Source: Latilactobacillus sakei subsp. sakei DSM 20017 = JCM 1157
Lineage (GTDB): Bacteria > Bacillota > Bacilli > Lactobacillales > Lactobacillaceae
NCBI RefSeq assembly: GCF_002370355.1
Contig: NZ_AP017929.1
Coordinates: 806,001-870,000 of the forward strand
DNA: 64,000 nucleotides
Direction of reading: 5' to 3'
This document shows, one piece after another, positions 37,905-46,566 of this stretch (position 1 is the stretch's first letter; each line of letters starts with the position of its first letter). Under the pieces are notes generated by a model. That model made no database searches, was not told where the DNA came from, and saw nothing but the letters and a program-made list of their open reading frames with translations. The position numbers were made by a program, and so were the translations under genes.

Positions 37905-40900
37905 ATGGATTTAATTTCAATGTTGGGTAACACCCAGCAAGTGCAATCCGTATTAGAAAATCAAAAGCCAGGCGTCAGACAACTGCTTACGGGCCTTTCG
38001 GGCTCAGCCAAGACGCTTTTTTTGGCAACGATTTATAAACAACAGCGTCAGCCGTTATTAATCATTGAAAGTAATATGTTTCAAGCCAATCAGGTTGCTG
38101 AAGATTTAGCCAATCAGTTAAATGGGGACCAGATTTATACCTTTCCTGTTGAAGAAGTGATGGCGGCCGAAATTGCAGTTAGTTCACCGGAATCAAGAGC
38201 TGAACGTGTACGAACGTTGAGCTTTTTGGCGACGGGTAAAAAAGGGATTGTCGTGACGTCAGTTGCAGGAATGCGACGGTTATTGCCAACAGCCCGTCAA
38301 TGGCGCGATAGTCAGACCCAGATTGAAATGGGCGGCGAAGTCGATCCGAAAATTTTAGGCGCACAGTTAGCCGAAATGGGCTATCATCGCGATAAATTAG
38401 TCGGTAAACCTGGTGAGTTTGCAATGCGGGGCGATATCATTGATATTTTCCCCCTTGATACGGAAAATCCAGTTCGGATTGAACTGTTTGATACCGAAGT
38501 CGATGCGATTCGTTCGTTTGAGGCGGATACCCAACGAAGTATTGAAAACCTCGAGAGTGTCGCTATCATGCCGGCGACTGATCTATTAGCCAATGCGGCA
38601 CAACTCGAAATGGCCGGAGAAGCATTGCAAGCCGATTATCAACAAACAGCAGCCAAGATAACGGCAAAAGATGATCAAAAGGCGTTAGCCGTGAACTTCG
38701 AAACGCCGATTAGTCGATTATTGGCAGGCGAGCGCTTGGAAAACTTAGCACTCTTCGTCGATTATCTTTACCCCGATCATACGAGTCTAATTGATTACTT
38801 TAAAAACAGCGGGTTAGTTGTTTTTGATGATTATCCTCGCATTCAAGAAACACAACGCGTCCTAGCGGAAGAAGCCGCTAATTGGCAGACCGATATGTTG
38901 GGCAATCGCCGCTTACTACCGGCACAAAAACTGTTAGTCGATGTTCATCATTTAATGAAGCAAGACCAACATCCGCATTTATACTTATCCTTATTCCAAA
39001 AAGGGATGGGTAAGCTAAAACTAGATACGCTCGGCAATATGCCAACCCGCAATGTACAACAGTTCTTTAGCCAAATGCCATTGTTAAAAACGGAAATGAG
39101 CCGGTGGCAAAAGCAACAACAAACAGTGGTCGTCTTAGTATCAGATGCCAAACGAGTGAAGAAAATTGACCAAACCTTCCACGATTTTGAGATTGAAGCG
39201 ACGGTCACGACTAAAACTAAGTTGGTGGCTGGGCAGATTCAAATTGTCCAAGGCTCATTGCAAAATGGCTTTGAACTACCAGATTTAAAATTAGTCGTTC
39301 TGACTGAAAAAGAATTATTTAATACCGCACCGAAAAAGAAGGTGCGCCGGCAAACGTTAGCTAATGCGGAACGCTTAAAGAGTTACAGCGAATTAAAGCC
39401 AGGCGATTACGTCGTTCACGTCAACCACGGGATTGGTGAATACGTCGGGATGGAGACCTTAGAAGTCGACGGTGTCCATCAGGATTACATCACCATCTTG
39501 TACCGGGATAATGGGAAGCTGTTTATTCCAGTGACACAGTTGGACATGGTTCAAAAATACGTCTCGGCTGAATCCAAAACACCTAAGATTAATAAACTAG
39601 GTGGGGCGGAATGGCAAAAGACTAAGAGTAAAGTTTCCGCTAAGATTGAAGATATTGCGGATGATTTAATCGAATTGTACGCGCAACGGGAAGCTGAAAA
39701 GGGCTATGCCTTTCCTGAAGATGATCAACTACAAGCTGACTTCGAAAATCAGTTTGCGTATCCAGAAACGGATGATCAATTACGGAGTACGGCCGAGATT
39801 AAGCATGATATGGAAAAAGTACGCCCAATGGACCGTTTGTTGGTCGGGGATGTTGGTTTTGGGAAAACCGAAGTTGCCTTGCGCGCTGCGTTTAAAGCAG
39901 TCGCAGCCGGGAAGCAGGTCGCTTTCTTGGTGCCCACCACGATTTTGGCGCAACAACATTATGAAAACATGCTAGCGCGATTTGCGGATTTTCCAGTTGA
40001 ACTCGGACTATTATCACGATTTAAAACGCGTAAAGAAGTGACGGCTACGCTTAAAGGCTTGGAAAAAGGGCAAGTGGATATCGTCATTGGAACGCATCGT
40101 CTATTATCAAAAGATGTCGTCTTCAAGGACCTTGGCTTATTAATTGTCGATGAAGAACAACGGTTTGGTGTTAAACATAAGGAACGACTTAAACAATTAA
40201 AAGCGCAAGTCGATGTGTTAACCTTAACGGCAACGCCAATTCCACGGACGTTACACATGTCGATGTTGGGTGTGCGGGATCTTTCTGTTATTGAAACCCC
40301 ACCAACTAACCGGTACCCCATCCAAACCTATGTGATGGAACAAAATGCTGGTGCGATGCGAGAAGCGATTGAACGGGAATTGGAACGCAATGGCCAAGTC
40401 TTTTACCTGCACAATCGGGTCAGTGATATTGAACAAACCGTCGATGAGATTCAAGCGCTTGTGCCAGAGGCAACCGTCGGCTATGCACATGGGCAAATGA
40501 CGGAGGCCCAACTAGAAGGGGTCATTTACGACTTTGTTCAAGGTAAGTATGATGTGTTGGTCACAACCACGATTATTGAAACCGGGGTTGATATGCCCAA
40601 TGTGAATACGATGATTGTCGAAGATGCTGATCACTACGGCTTGTCCCAACTGTATCAATTACGGGGGCGGATTGGCCGGAGTAGTCGGGTCGCTTACGGG
40701 TACTTTATGTATAAACCGGATAAGGTGTTGACCGAGGTCAGCGAGAAGCGTCTGCAGGCTATTAAAGACTTTACTGAATTAGGTTCCGGCTTCAAAATTG
40801 CGATGCGTGATCTATCGATTCGAGGCGCTGGTAACTTATTAGGTAAACAACAACACGGCTTTATCGATTCAGTCGGTTTTGATTTATACTCACAAATGCT

Positions 40901-41426
40901 CAGCGAAGCAGTCGCCAAGAAACAAGGTAAGAAAGTGGCGGCTAAGACTAACGCTGAGATTGATTTGAAGCTCGAAGCTTACTTGCCGGATGATTATATT
41001 AATGATCAACGGCAAAAAATTGAAATTTACAAACGGATTCGCCAAATGGATACGGAAGCGGCCTTTACGGAAATTCAGAGCGATTTAATCGATCGCTTCG
41101 GGGATTATCCCGTTCAAGTCGCGCATCTCTTAACGATTGGCCAATTAAAAATGAATGCCGATGATGCGTTAATCGAAACGATTAAACAAGTCAAAGACAA
41201 GATTCAAGTCGTCTTATCACCAAAAGGGAGTCGCTTAGTTTCTGGTGAACAGATTTTTGAAGCCTTGTCAGCAACTCGCTTGAAGGCAACGGTCGGTTTT
41301 GAACAAGAAAAATTAAGTGTGACGTTAATTATCCAACCTAAGATGAAGACTGGCGATTGGTTACGTGAGTTGGCGATTTTTGTGGAAACACTTGTTGAAA
41401 TCGAAAAGAAGCAGTTGGCAAAATAA
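37905..41426 (+). CDS. mfd: Transcription-repair coupling factor
   Basis: Mfd pushes stalled RNA polymerase off DNA lesions and recruits UvrA. The order of parts is UvrB-like N-terminus (GLSGSAKTLFLATI), RNA-polymerase-interacting CarD-like domain (GDYVVHVNHGIGEYVGME, about 500), RecG-like helicase with VGDVGFGKTEVALRA, IVDEEQRFGVKHKE and QLRGRIGRSSRVAYGY, and the C-terminal TRCF domain. The length of 1173 aa is typical. ATG 37905 follows AAGGGA. It begins the run of genes that ends in the rRNA operon. Confidence 0.97.
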   Translation: MDLISMLGNTQQVQSVLENQKPGVRQLLTGLSGSAKTLFLATIYKQQRQPLLIIESNMFQANQVAEDLANQLNGDQIYTFPVEEVMAAEIAVSSPESRAERVRTLSFLATGKKGIVVTSVAGMRRLLPTARQWRDSQTQIEMGGEVDPKILGAQLAEMGYHRDKLVGKPGEFAMRGDIIDIFPLDTENPVRIELFDTEVDAIRSFEADTQRSIENLESVAIMPATDLLANAAQLEMAGEALQADYQQTAAKITAKDDQKALAVNFETPISRLLAGERLENLALFVDYLYPDHTSLIDYFKNSGLVVFDDYPRIQETQRVLAEEAANWQTDMLGNRRLLPAQKLLVDVHHLMKQDQHPHLYLSLFQKGMGKLKLDTLGNMPTRNVQQFFSQMPLLKTEMSRWQKQQQTVVVLVSDAKRVKKIDQTFHDFEIEATVTTKTKLVAGQIQIVQGSLQNGFELPDLKLVVLTEKELFNTAPKKKVRRQTLANAERLKSYSELKPGDYVVHVNHGIGEYVGMETLEVDGVHQDYITILYRDNGKLFIPVTQLDMVQKYVSAESKTPKINKLGGAEWQKTKSKVSAKIEDIADDLIELYAQREAEKGYAFPEDDQLQADFENQFAYPETDDQLRSTAEIKHDMEKVRPMDRLLVGDVGFGKTEVALRAAFKAVAAGKQVAFLVPTTILAQQHYENMLARFADFPVELGLLSRFKTRKEVTATLKGLEKGQVDIVIGTHRLLSKDVVFKDLGLLIVDEEQRFGVKHKERLKQLKAQVDVLTLTATPIPRTLHMSMLGVRDLSVIETPPTNRYPIQTYVMEQNAGAMREAIERELERNGQVFYLHNRVSDIEQTVDEIQALVPEATVGYAHGQMTEAQLEGVIYDFVQGKYDVLVTTTIIETGVDMPNVNTMIVEDADHYGLSQLYQLRGRIGRSSRVAYGYFMYKPDKVLTEVSEKRLQAIKDFTELGSGFKIAMRDLSIRGAGNLLGKQQHGFIDSVGFDLYSQMLSEAVAKKQGKKVAAKTNAEIDLKLEAYLPDDYINDQRQKIEIYKRIRQMDTEAAFTEIQSDLIDRFGDYPVQVAHLLTIGQLKMNADDALIETIKQVKDKIQVVLSPKGSRLVSGEQIFEALSATRLKATVGFEQEKLSVTLIIQPKMKTGDWLRELAIFVETLVEIEKKQLAK

Positions 41427-41462
41427 CCGCTAGTTACTGGTAGCGATTATCGGAGGGATTCG

Positions 41463-43046
41463 ATGCAAAATAAACAGATGCAACATTTAATGAAGGGCGC
41501 AGTTGTCTTATCAATTGCCTCCTTTGTTGCCAAAATATTGAGTGCGGTCTATCGGATCCCATTTCAAAATATGGTTGGCAACACCGGGTTTTACGTTTAT
41601 CAGCAAGTTTACCCTATCTATGGGATTGGGATGACGTTTGCGTTAAGTGGTTTCCCAGTTTATATCTCTAAAATTGTGGCTGAGGAAACGGCCCCGGCTG
41701 AACAAACACAGATTTTACGGCGATCTTTTGCGCTATTAGGGTTATTCGGCGCACTGATCTTTTTCTATCTGCAATATCAAGCACCGGCAATTGCGGTGGC
41801 AATGGCGGATGCTGAATTAGCACCGTTAATCAGAATGGTGTCATACATGTTCTTATTGATGCCGTTTTTGGCGGTTACGCGGGGGTATTTCCAAGGGATC
41901 TTCAATATGATTCCAACGGCTACGTCGCAAGTGGCCGAACAACTTGTCCGGGTGGTTGTCATTATCCTAGCGGCCTGGTTGTCGCTGAAGCTACACTGGT
42001 CCGTTTATGAAATGGGAACCTGGGCGATGTCCGGTGCCTTTTTCGGAGGCTTGGTAGCAACAGTTGCCTTATTGAAACCGGCGGAAAAGGCCTTCGTGCT
42101 CAGAGGGACAAAACCGAAGGGCATTAACCTAGGTGCGTACCGTTCATTGGCTAAACGCTTATTAATAGAAGGGGGCTCAATTTGTCTGTTTGCTTCATTA
42201 ATAGTGTTATTACAGTTGGTTGATTCATTCACGGTTAAAAAAGGCTTAGTGGCCAGTGGCTTAACCGAGGATTTTGCTAAAAACCTTAAAGGGATATTTG
42301 ACCGGGGCCAACCGCTCGTGCAATTAGGCTTAGTTATCTCAATGGCTTTTTCATCGACATTGATTCCAAGCCTTTCGCGGGCACGACAACAACAGCAAGA
42401 TCATCAATTCCAACAAGTCGCTGAATCATTGATTCATATCAGTTTAGGCCTCTCGGCGGCGGCAACGACTGGTTTGATGATTCTCATGCCACAAGTGAAC
42501 TACTTGTTGTTTGGGGATGCAGATGGGAATAAAGCCTTAGTGTGGTACATGCTAAGTATTGTCATTATTGCGCTAATCAATGCCTGCAATAGTGTTTTAC
42601 AGAGTTTGGATCAGTTCCATAAGACGACGATTGCGCTATTAATCGGCCTTTTGGTCAAAGTGGTCATTAATCAATGGTTGGTACAACACTTCCAAATTGT
42701 GGGCGCGAGTGTTGGGACTGTTATTAGTTTAGGGGTTGTGTTAGCCTTAATCTTACGGCAATCACCAGAATTGGTGCGAGATGCCTTGGACGGCCAGCAT
42801 TTTACAGGTAAATTGGTTTTGATCTGTGGCATCATGGCTGTAGCGGTCCGCTTTGTGGTAACTGTCATTCAACCTAGTTTGGTCTCAAGGGGCCAAGCCG
42901 TTTTAGGTGCTGGCGTTGGGATTGCAGTCGGGGTACCCGTCTTTATCAGCCTTGCTTTAGCATGGCAATTATTTTCAATTCGAGAATGGTTAACGATTCC
43001 GGGTGGTAAACAGTTGCTGAAACTAGCACAAAAATTAAAAAGGTAG
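41463..43046 (+). CDS. Polysaccharide/lipid flippase of the MviN-SpoVB (MOP) family
   Basis: A 527-aa protein with about 14 membrane helices. It starts MKGAVVLSIASFVAKILSAVYRIPFQNMVG, the RIP-F-Q pattern of SpoVB/YabM relatives. Proteins in this genomic slot (B. subtilis yabM, enterococcal and streptococcal relatives) are candidate lipid II or polysaccharide flippases. The actual substrate is not proven here. ATG 41463 follows GGAGGG, and rqcP follows 9 nt after the stop. Confidence 0.88.
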   Translation: MQNKQMQHLMKGAVVLSIASFVAKILSAVYRIPFQNMVGNTGFYVYQQVYPIYGIGMTFALSGFPVYISKIVAEETAPAEQTQILRRSFALLGLFGALIFFYLQYQAPAIAVAMADAELAPLIRMVSYMFLLMPFLAVTRGYFQGIFNMIPTATSQVAEQLVRVVVIILAAWLSLKLHWSVYEMGTWAMSGAFFGGLVATVALLKPAEKAFVLRGTKPKGINLGAYRSLAKRLLIEGGSICLFASLIVLLQLVDSFTVKKGLVASGLTEDFAKNLKGIFDRGQPLVQLGLVISMAFSSTLIPSLSRARQQQQDHQFQQVAESLIHISLGLSAAATTGLMILMPQVNYLLFGDADGNKALVWYMLSIVIIALINACNSVLQSLDQFHKTTIALLIGLLVKVVINQWLVQHFQIVGASVGTVISLGVVLALILRQSPELVRDALDGQHFTGKLVLICGIMAVAVRFVVTVIQPSLVSRGQAVLGAGVGIAVGVPVFISLALAWQLFSIREWLTIPGGKQLLKLAQKLKR

Positions 43047-43055
43047 GCGACACTA

Positions 43056-43322
43056 ATGAGATTAGATAAGTTTTTAAAAGTATCACGGATTATTAAAAGA
43101 CGTTCAGTTGCAAAAGAAATTGCAGATAAAGGTCGGATTTTAATTAATGATCGTCAAGCAAAGTCTTCAAGTAACGTCGTTGTTGGCGATAAATTGGAAA
43201 TTGGGTTTGGTAACAAAACCATGATTGTCAAGATTACGCAAATTATCGAAACAACCAAGAAGAGCGATGCGGCAGAAATGTATGAAATCCTTGAAACTAA
43301 GGTTGCAGAAAATTTTGAATAA
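43056..43322 (+). CDS. rqcP: S4-domain RNA-binding protein of ribosome quality control
   Basis: An 88-aa protein starting [20 protein letters not shown], with KGRILIND as the second half of the S4 motif. It is the Hsp15/YabO family. In B. subtilis, RqcP works with RqcH to add C-terminal Ala tails to stalled nascent chains on 50S subunits. It lies between the flippase gene and divIC, the conserved order. ATG 43056 follows AGGTAGG. Confidence 0.93.
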   Translation: MRLDKFLKVSRIIKRRSVAKEIADKGRILINDRQAKSSSNVVVGDKLEIGFGNKTMIVKITQIIETTKKSDAAEMYEILETKVAENFE

Positions 43323-43330
43323 GGTCTTTT

Positions 43331-43393
43331 AATAGGCGATATTAGTGGTTTAGTCCAATTTGTTAAGGATAATCACTAATATCGCCTATTTTC
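43331..43393 (+). terminator. Long hairpin between rqcP and divIC
   Basis: A perfect 17-bp stem (43331-43347 with 43374-43390) closes a 26-nt loop and is followed by TTTTC. It may be a terminator or a stability element. divIC then needs its own promoter, and TATAAT at 43428-43433 could supply the -10. Confidence 0.65.
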
Positions 43394-43467
43394 GTGATAT
43401 TGGTTGACGTTGTTTTTATTAACTTGCTATAATAAAGGGATTACAATCAGTGATTGGAGGGGCTAAC

Positions 43468-43866
43468 GTGAGTCGTAAGATAACGCAAATTGAAAATGCC
43501 TATACGAAACAGCAGGCAGCTAAACAAAAGGTTGAACAAAAATCGAAACGGACACGGACGGTTCATAAGCGTCGCTTATTAGCGTTGGGTGTCATCGCGT
43601 TAATTCTTTTTAGTGTCTGTGGTGTTCAAATCCTGCAAACCCACCATTCTCTGGCATTAATTGAGAAGCAAACAGTTGTTAAAAAACAATCCTTAAAAAA
43701 GGCCAAAGCCAAAGAAGCGGATTTAAAAGTGCAGGTCTCTCAGTTACATAATGATGACTACTTAGCCAAGTATATTCGCTACAAATATTATTATTCAAAG
43801 AAGGGCGAAACAATCTATAGTTTGCCTCAAGATAAGGCACCAAATTTAAACGAACAACAAAAATAA
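43468..43866 (+). CDS. divIC: Septum formation initiator DivIC
   Basis: A bitopic division protein of 132 aa: basic cytoplasmic N-terminus with RTVHKRR, one membrane helix (LLALGVIALILFSVCGVQIL) and an outside Lys-rich coiled coil (VVKKQSLKKAKAKEADLKVQ) ending in KYIRYKYYYSKKGETIY, the family's C-terminal block. DivIC works with FtsL and DivIB in septal wall synthesis. GTG 43468 follows GGAGG at 8 nt; an upstream in-frame ATG at 43450 overlaps the site. Confidence 0.92.
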   Translation: MSRKITQIENAYTKQQAAKQKVEQKSKRTRTVHKRRLLALGVIALILFSVCGVQILQTHHSLALIEKQTVVKKQSLKKAKAKEADLKVQVSQLHNDDYLAKYIRYKYYYSKKGETIYSLPQDKAPNLNEQQK

Positions 43867-43986
43867 TTTCGTTTTACAGCCTTGTTTCAAGGGTAAAGCG
43901 TGCTATACTTATTTTATTAAATATCACAAGTTTGTGATTAAAAGTTTGACGAGTTCAAACGACCATTTAGGAGGACGTAGTTTTAT

Positions 43987-44430
43987 ATGGCAGTTGAAGT
44001 TGGTTCAAAAGTTCCTGGTAAGGTAACAGGTATTACGAATTTTGGCGCTTTCGTTGATTTAGGAGAAGGCAAGACCGGATTAGTCCACATCAGTGAAGTT
44101 TCTGATAGTTATATCAAGGACATTCACGATGTCTTAACAGTTGGGGACGAAGTGACTGTGAAGGTGATGTCAGATCAAAACGGAAAAATCGGATTATCAA
44201 TTCGAAAAGCGGTTGATCAACCTAAGGTGCAAGAGCATACTCGGCCACAATCTAGTCGTCCAAATAACAATCGCGGTGGGTATCGTAAACCTGAACATAC
44301 AAGTGCGCCTAAGAAGGAAGGCTTTGACGATTTACTATCAGGCTTCTTAAAAGATAGTGAAGATCGTTTGTCTACTATTAAACGCAATACAGAAGGTAAA
44401 CGTGGGGGCCGTGGCGGTCGTCGTAGTTAA
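43987..44430 (+). CDS. yabR: S1-domain RNA-binding protein (YabR-like)
   Basis: The N-terminal S1 OB-fold is clear: VGSKVPGKVTGITNFGAFVD and GKTGLVHISEVSDSY. The remaining half is a flexible basic tail ending KRGGRGGRRS. B. subtilis YabR sits in the same slot between divIC and tilS. Its role is thought to be RNA- or ribosome-related. ATG 43987 follows TAGGAGG. The length is 147 aa. Confidence 0.9.
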   Translation: MAVEVGSKVPGKVTGITNFGAFVDLGEGKTGLVHISEVSDSYIKDIHDVLTVGDEVTVKVMSDQNGKIGLSIRKAVDQPKVQEHTRPQSSRPNNNRGGYRKPEHTSAPKKEGFDDLLSGFLKDSEDRLSTIKRNTEGKRGGRGGRRS

Positions 44431-44442
44431 TCAAAAATCATG

Positions 44443-44493
44443 ATAGAGGTTGGGTTGAAAGTTTAGTGAATAGACTTTTGACCCAACCTCTAT
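44443..44493 (+). terminator. 20-bp hairpin between yabR and tilS
   Basis: ATAGAGGTTGGGTTGAAAGT (44443-44462) pairs nearly perfectly with 44474-44493 across 11 nt. The T tract after it is weak (TCATTT). It lies 20 nt before the tilS start and may act as an attenuator or partial terminator. Confidence 0.6.
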
Positions 44494-44513
44494 TCATTTG
44501 AAGGAGGGTTAAG

Positions 44514-45893
44514 ATGCTTGAACAAGCTTTTCAAAACGAAATACGGCGCCACCAGTTTTGGCCAACTGGCGCAAAAGTGATTGTTGCGACATCAACGGGT
44601 GTTGACTCGATGGTTCTATTGACGCTTTTGCAACGCCTACCGACAGCACTTAAGCCTCAATTGATTGTCGCCCACGTCAACCATGAGTTACGGACGGAAA
44701 GTGTAGCAGAAGAAGCGTACCTACGACAATTCTGTCTTGAAAATGATTTATCACTGCAAGTGACGCATTGGCCGCTACAGCAACACCCGCAAACGGGGAT
44801 TGAGGCGGCAGCTCGAGAGTTTAGATATCAATTTTTTGAACACTTAATGACCGCTGAAAAGGTTGATTATCTCGTGACGGCGCACCATGGGGATGATCAG
44901 TTGGAAACACTGATGATGAAGTTTATTCGCAGTGGTGAATTGCACGAAATGCGTGGGATTCAAAGTCAACGGCCATTTGCTGACGGCACGTTGATTAGAC
45001 CCTTATTGCCATTTGCTAAGCAGGATTTACGCGACTTTGCGTTAGCCAATAACATTACGTCTTTTGAAGATCAGACAAACTATGAGACAACTGTCTTGCG
45101 GAATCGGGTGCGCCATACTTTGGTCCCTTTTTTAAAACAAGAAAATGGCCAAATCTTGCAAAATGCGAATCGCTTCAGTCAGCAATTGACAGCCTTATTG
45201 GGGCAACAAGCGCAATTGACGACGACATTATTACCATTACTAGATTTGAAGGTTACAGACAAAGTTATTAATGGACAGCTCAAGGCGATTAAAACACTGC
45301 CTACAGCGCAACAAACAGCCATCTGGCAACTCATCATCAAACAGTATTTCCCCCAAATTAGTCCGCTAAAGGAAACCCAACTGCAACAACTCAAGCAATT
45401 GATTCAATCAACGGTTAAACCACAAGGTCAGTTGGCCCTTGGTCAGAGGCTTTTGTTTACCAAAATCTATGATCGCTTCCAAATTGGTGAAACGACTATT
45501 GGTGAGATAGCCGTGAAAGACGAAAAAAGTCGAACGCTAATGCTGAATAAGTGGTGTGTCTTGCCAAATAACGAACAAATTGGTATTTTTGAGATTAATC
45601 ATTTGCCCCGTAAACTATCGGGTCAACAATTAATTTGGTTAGCAGATGAGCAATGGCCAATTGTTGCCAAACCATGCCAGTTAACTGATACAATTATGAT
45701 TGATAAAACCCACCATAAAACACTTAAACGTCTTTTTATCGATTTGAAGGTACCTCATGAAAAGCGGCAGAATAGCTGGGGTATCTGGTCACAAGAGACC
45801 CTGATTGGACACCCAGAATTTCGAATTTCAGCATTGTTTAATCACGAACAAACTGGTAAAATACGGTACGTACTGTGTTATATAAGTGAATAA
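44514..45893 (+). CDS. tilS: tRNA(Ile)-lysidine synthase
   Basis: TilS changes C34 of tRNA-Ile(CAU) to lysidine, making it read AUA. The P-loop near residue 25 reads STGVDSMVLL, a variant of the usual SGGxDS (Thr for the first Gly). HVNHELR, AAREFRYQFF and TAHHGDDQLETLMMKFIRSG are normal, and the C-terminal substrate-binding domains follow. The length of 459 aa is typical. ATG 44514 follows GGAGGG. It lies directly before hpt and ftsH, as in many Firmicutes. Confidence 0.94.
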   Translation: MLEQAFQNEIRRHQFWPTGAKVIVATSTGVDSMVLLTLLQRLPTALKPQLIVAHVNHELRTESVAEEAYLRQFCLENDLSLQVTHWPLQQHPQTGIEAAAREFRYQFFEHLMTAEKVDYLVTAHHGDDQLETLMMKFIRSGELHEMRGIQSQRPFADGTLIRPLLPFAKQDLRDFALANNITSFEDQTNYETTVLRNRVRHTLVPFLKQENGQILQNANRFSQQLTALLGQQAQLTTTLLPLLDLKVTDKVINGQLKAIKTLPTAQQTAIWQLIIKQYFPQISPLKETQLQQLKQLIQSTVKPQGQLALGQRLLFTKIYDRFQIGETTIGEIAVKDEKSRTLMLNKWCVLPNNEQIGIFEINHLPRKLSGQQLIWLADEQWPIVAKPCQLTDTIMIDKTHHKTLKRLFIDLKVPHEKRQNSWGIWSQETLIGHPEFRISALFNHEQTGKIRYVLCYISE

Positions 45894-45932
45894 AGAACAT
45901 TCAGGTTTTACTAAAAAATGGAGGCTAGCTCA

Positions 45933-46478
45933 ATGTTAGAACAAGATATCGAACGTATTTTATACACAAGAGAAGACATACAACGCGTCAATGAAAAATT
46001 GGGCAAGCAAATTACGGCGGATTATGAAGGCAAAAATCCGTTGATGATTGGGATTTTAAAAGGTGCCATTGTTTTCATGACTGATTTAATTCGGGAAATT
46101 GATTTGCATGTCGAAATCGATTTTATGGACGTTTCAAGTTACGGTGAAGGTACGATTTCATCTGGCGAAGTGAAAATCATCAAGGATCTTGATACCAGCG
46201 TACAAGGTCGCGATATTATTATCGTTGAAGATATTGTCGATACTGGTCGGACGTTGAATTACTTGATGTCAATCCTCAAGACGCGCCAAGCTAATTCGAT
46301 TAAAGTTTGCACTTTAATGGACAAACCAAGTCGTAGAGTTGTCCCAGTTCATTCGGATTATGTTGGCATGGAAGTGCCAAATGAATTCGTTGTTGGATAC
46401 GGTTTAGATTATGCCGAACGTTACCGTAATATGGGAACAATTAGCGTTTTGAAACCGGAAATATATTCGGGTAAATAA
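45933..46478 (+). CDS. hpt: Hypoxanthine-guanine phosphoribosyltransferase
   Basis: Hpt salvages hypoxanthine and guanine to IMP and GMP with PRPP. The PRPP loop is [14 protein letters not shown], the flexible loop is [11 protein letters not shown], and the base-binding end is [14 protein letters not shown]. The protein has 181 aa. ATG 45933 follows GGAGG; an upstream ATG at 45918 overlaps that site. It lies between tilS and ftsH, the conserved order. Confidence 0.95.
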   Translation: MLEQDIERILYTREDIQRVNEKLGKQITADYEGKNPLMIGILKGAIVFMTDLIREIDLHVEIDFMDVSSYGEGTISSGEVKIIKDLDTSVQGRDIIIVEDIVDTGRTLNYLMSILKTRQANSIKVCTLMDKPSRRVVPVHSDYVGMEVPNEFVVGYGLDYAERYRNMGTISVLKPEIYSGK

Positions 46479-46514
46479 ATGGTCAATGAAAGTCAGATAT
46501 GTTATAGTTTAACA

Positions 46515-46535
46515 GTGTCAAAAGGACACAGTGTC
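46515..46535 (+). promoter_or_regulatory. Overlapping palindromes in the ftsH leader
   Basis: GTGTC-AAAAG-GACAC-A-GTGTC: the middle GACAC can pair with the GTGTC on either side. This gives two alternative small hairpins, 32 nt upstream of the ftsH start. It could be an operator or a switching leader. No known regulator motif is recognised. Confidence 0.35.
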
Positions 46536-46566
46536 ACAAATGATGAGAAGCTTCAGGAGGTCACGT

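Noticed and set aside
44514-45893. TilS P-loop reading STGVDS instead of SGGxDS as a sign of loss of function
   Set aside because: All other motifs and the full length are intact, and I believe this variant also occurs in other lactobacilli, so it is not treated as damage.
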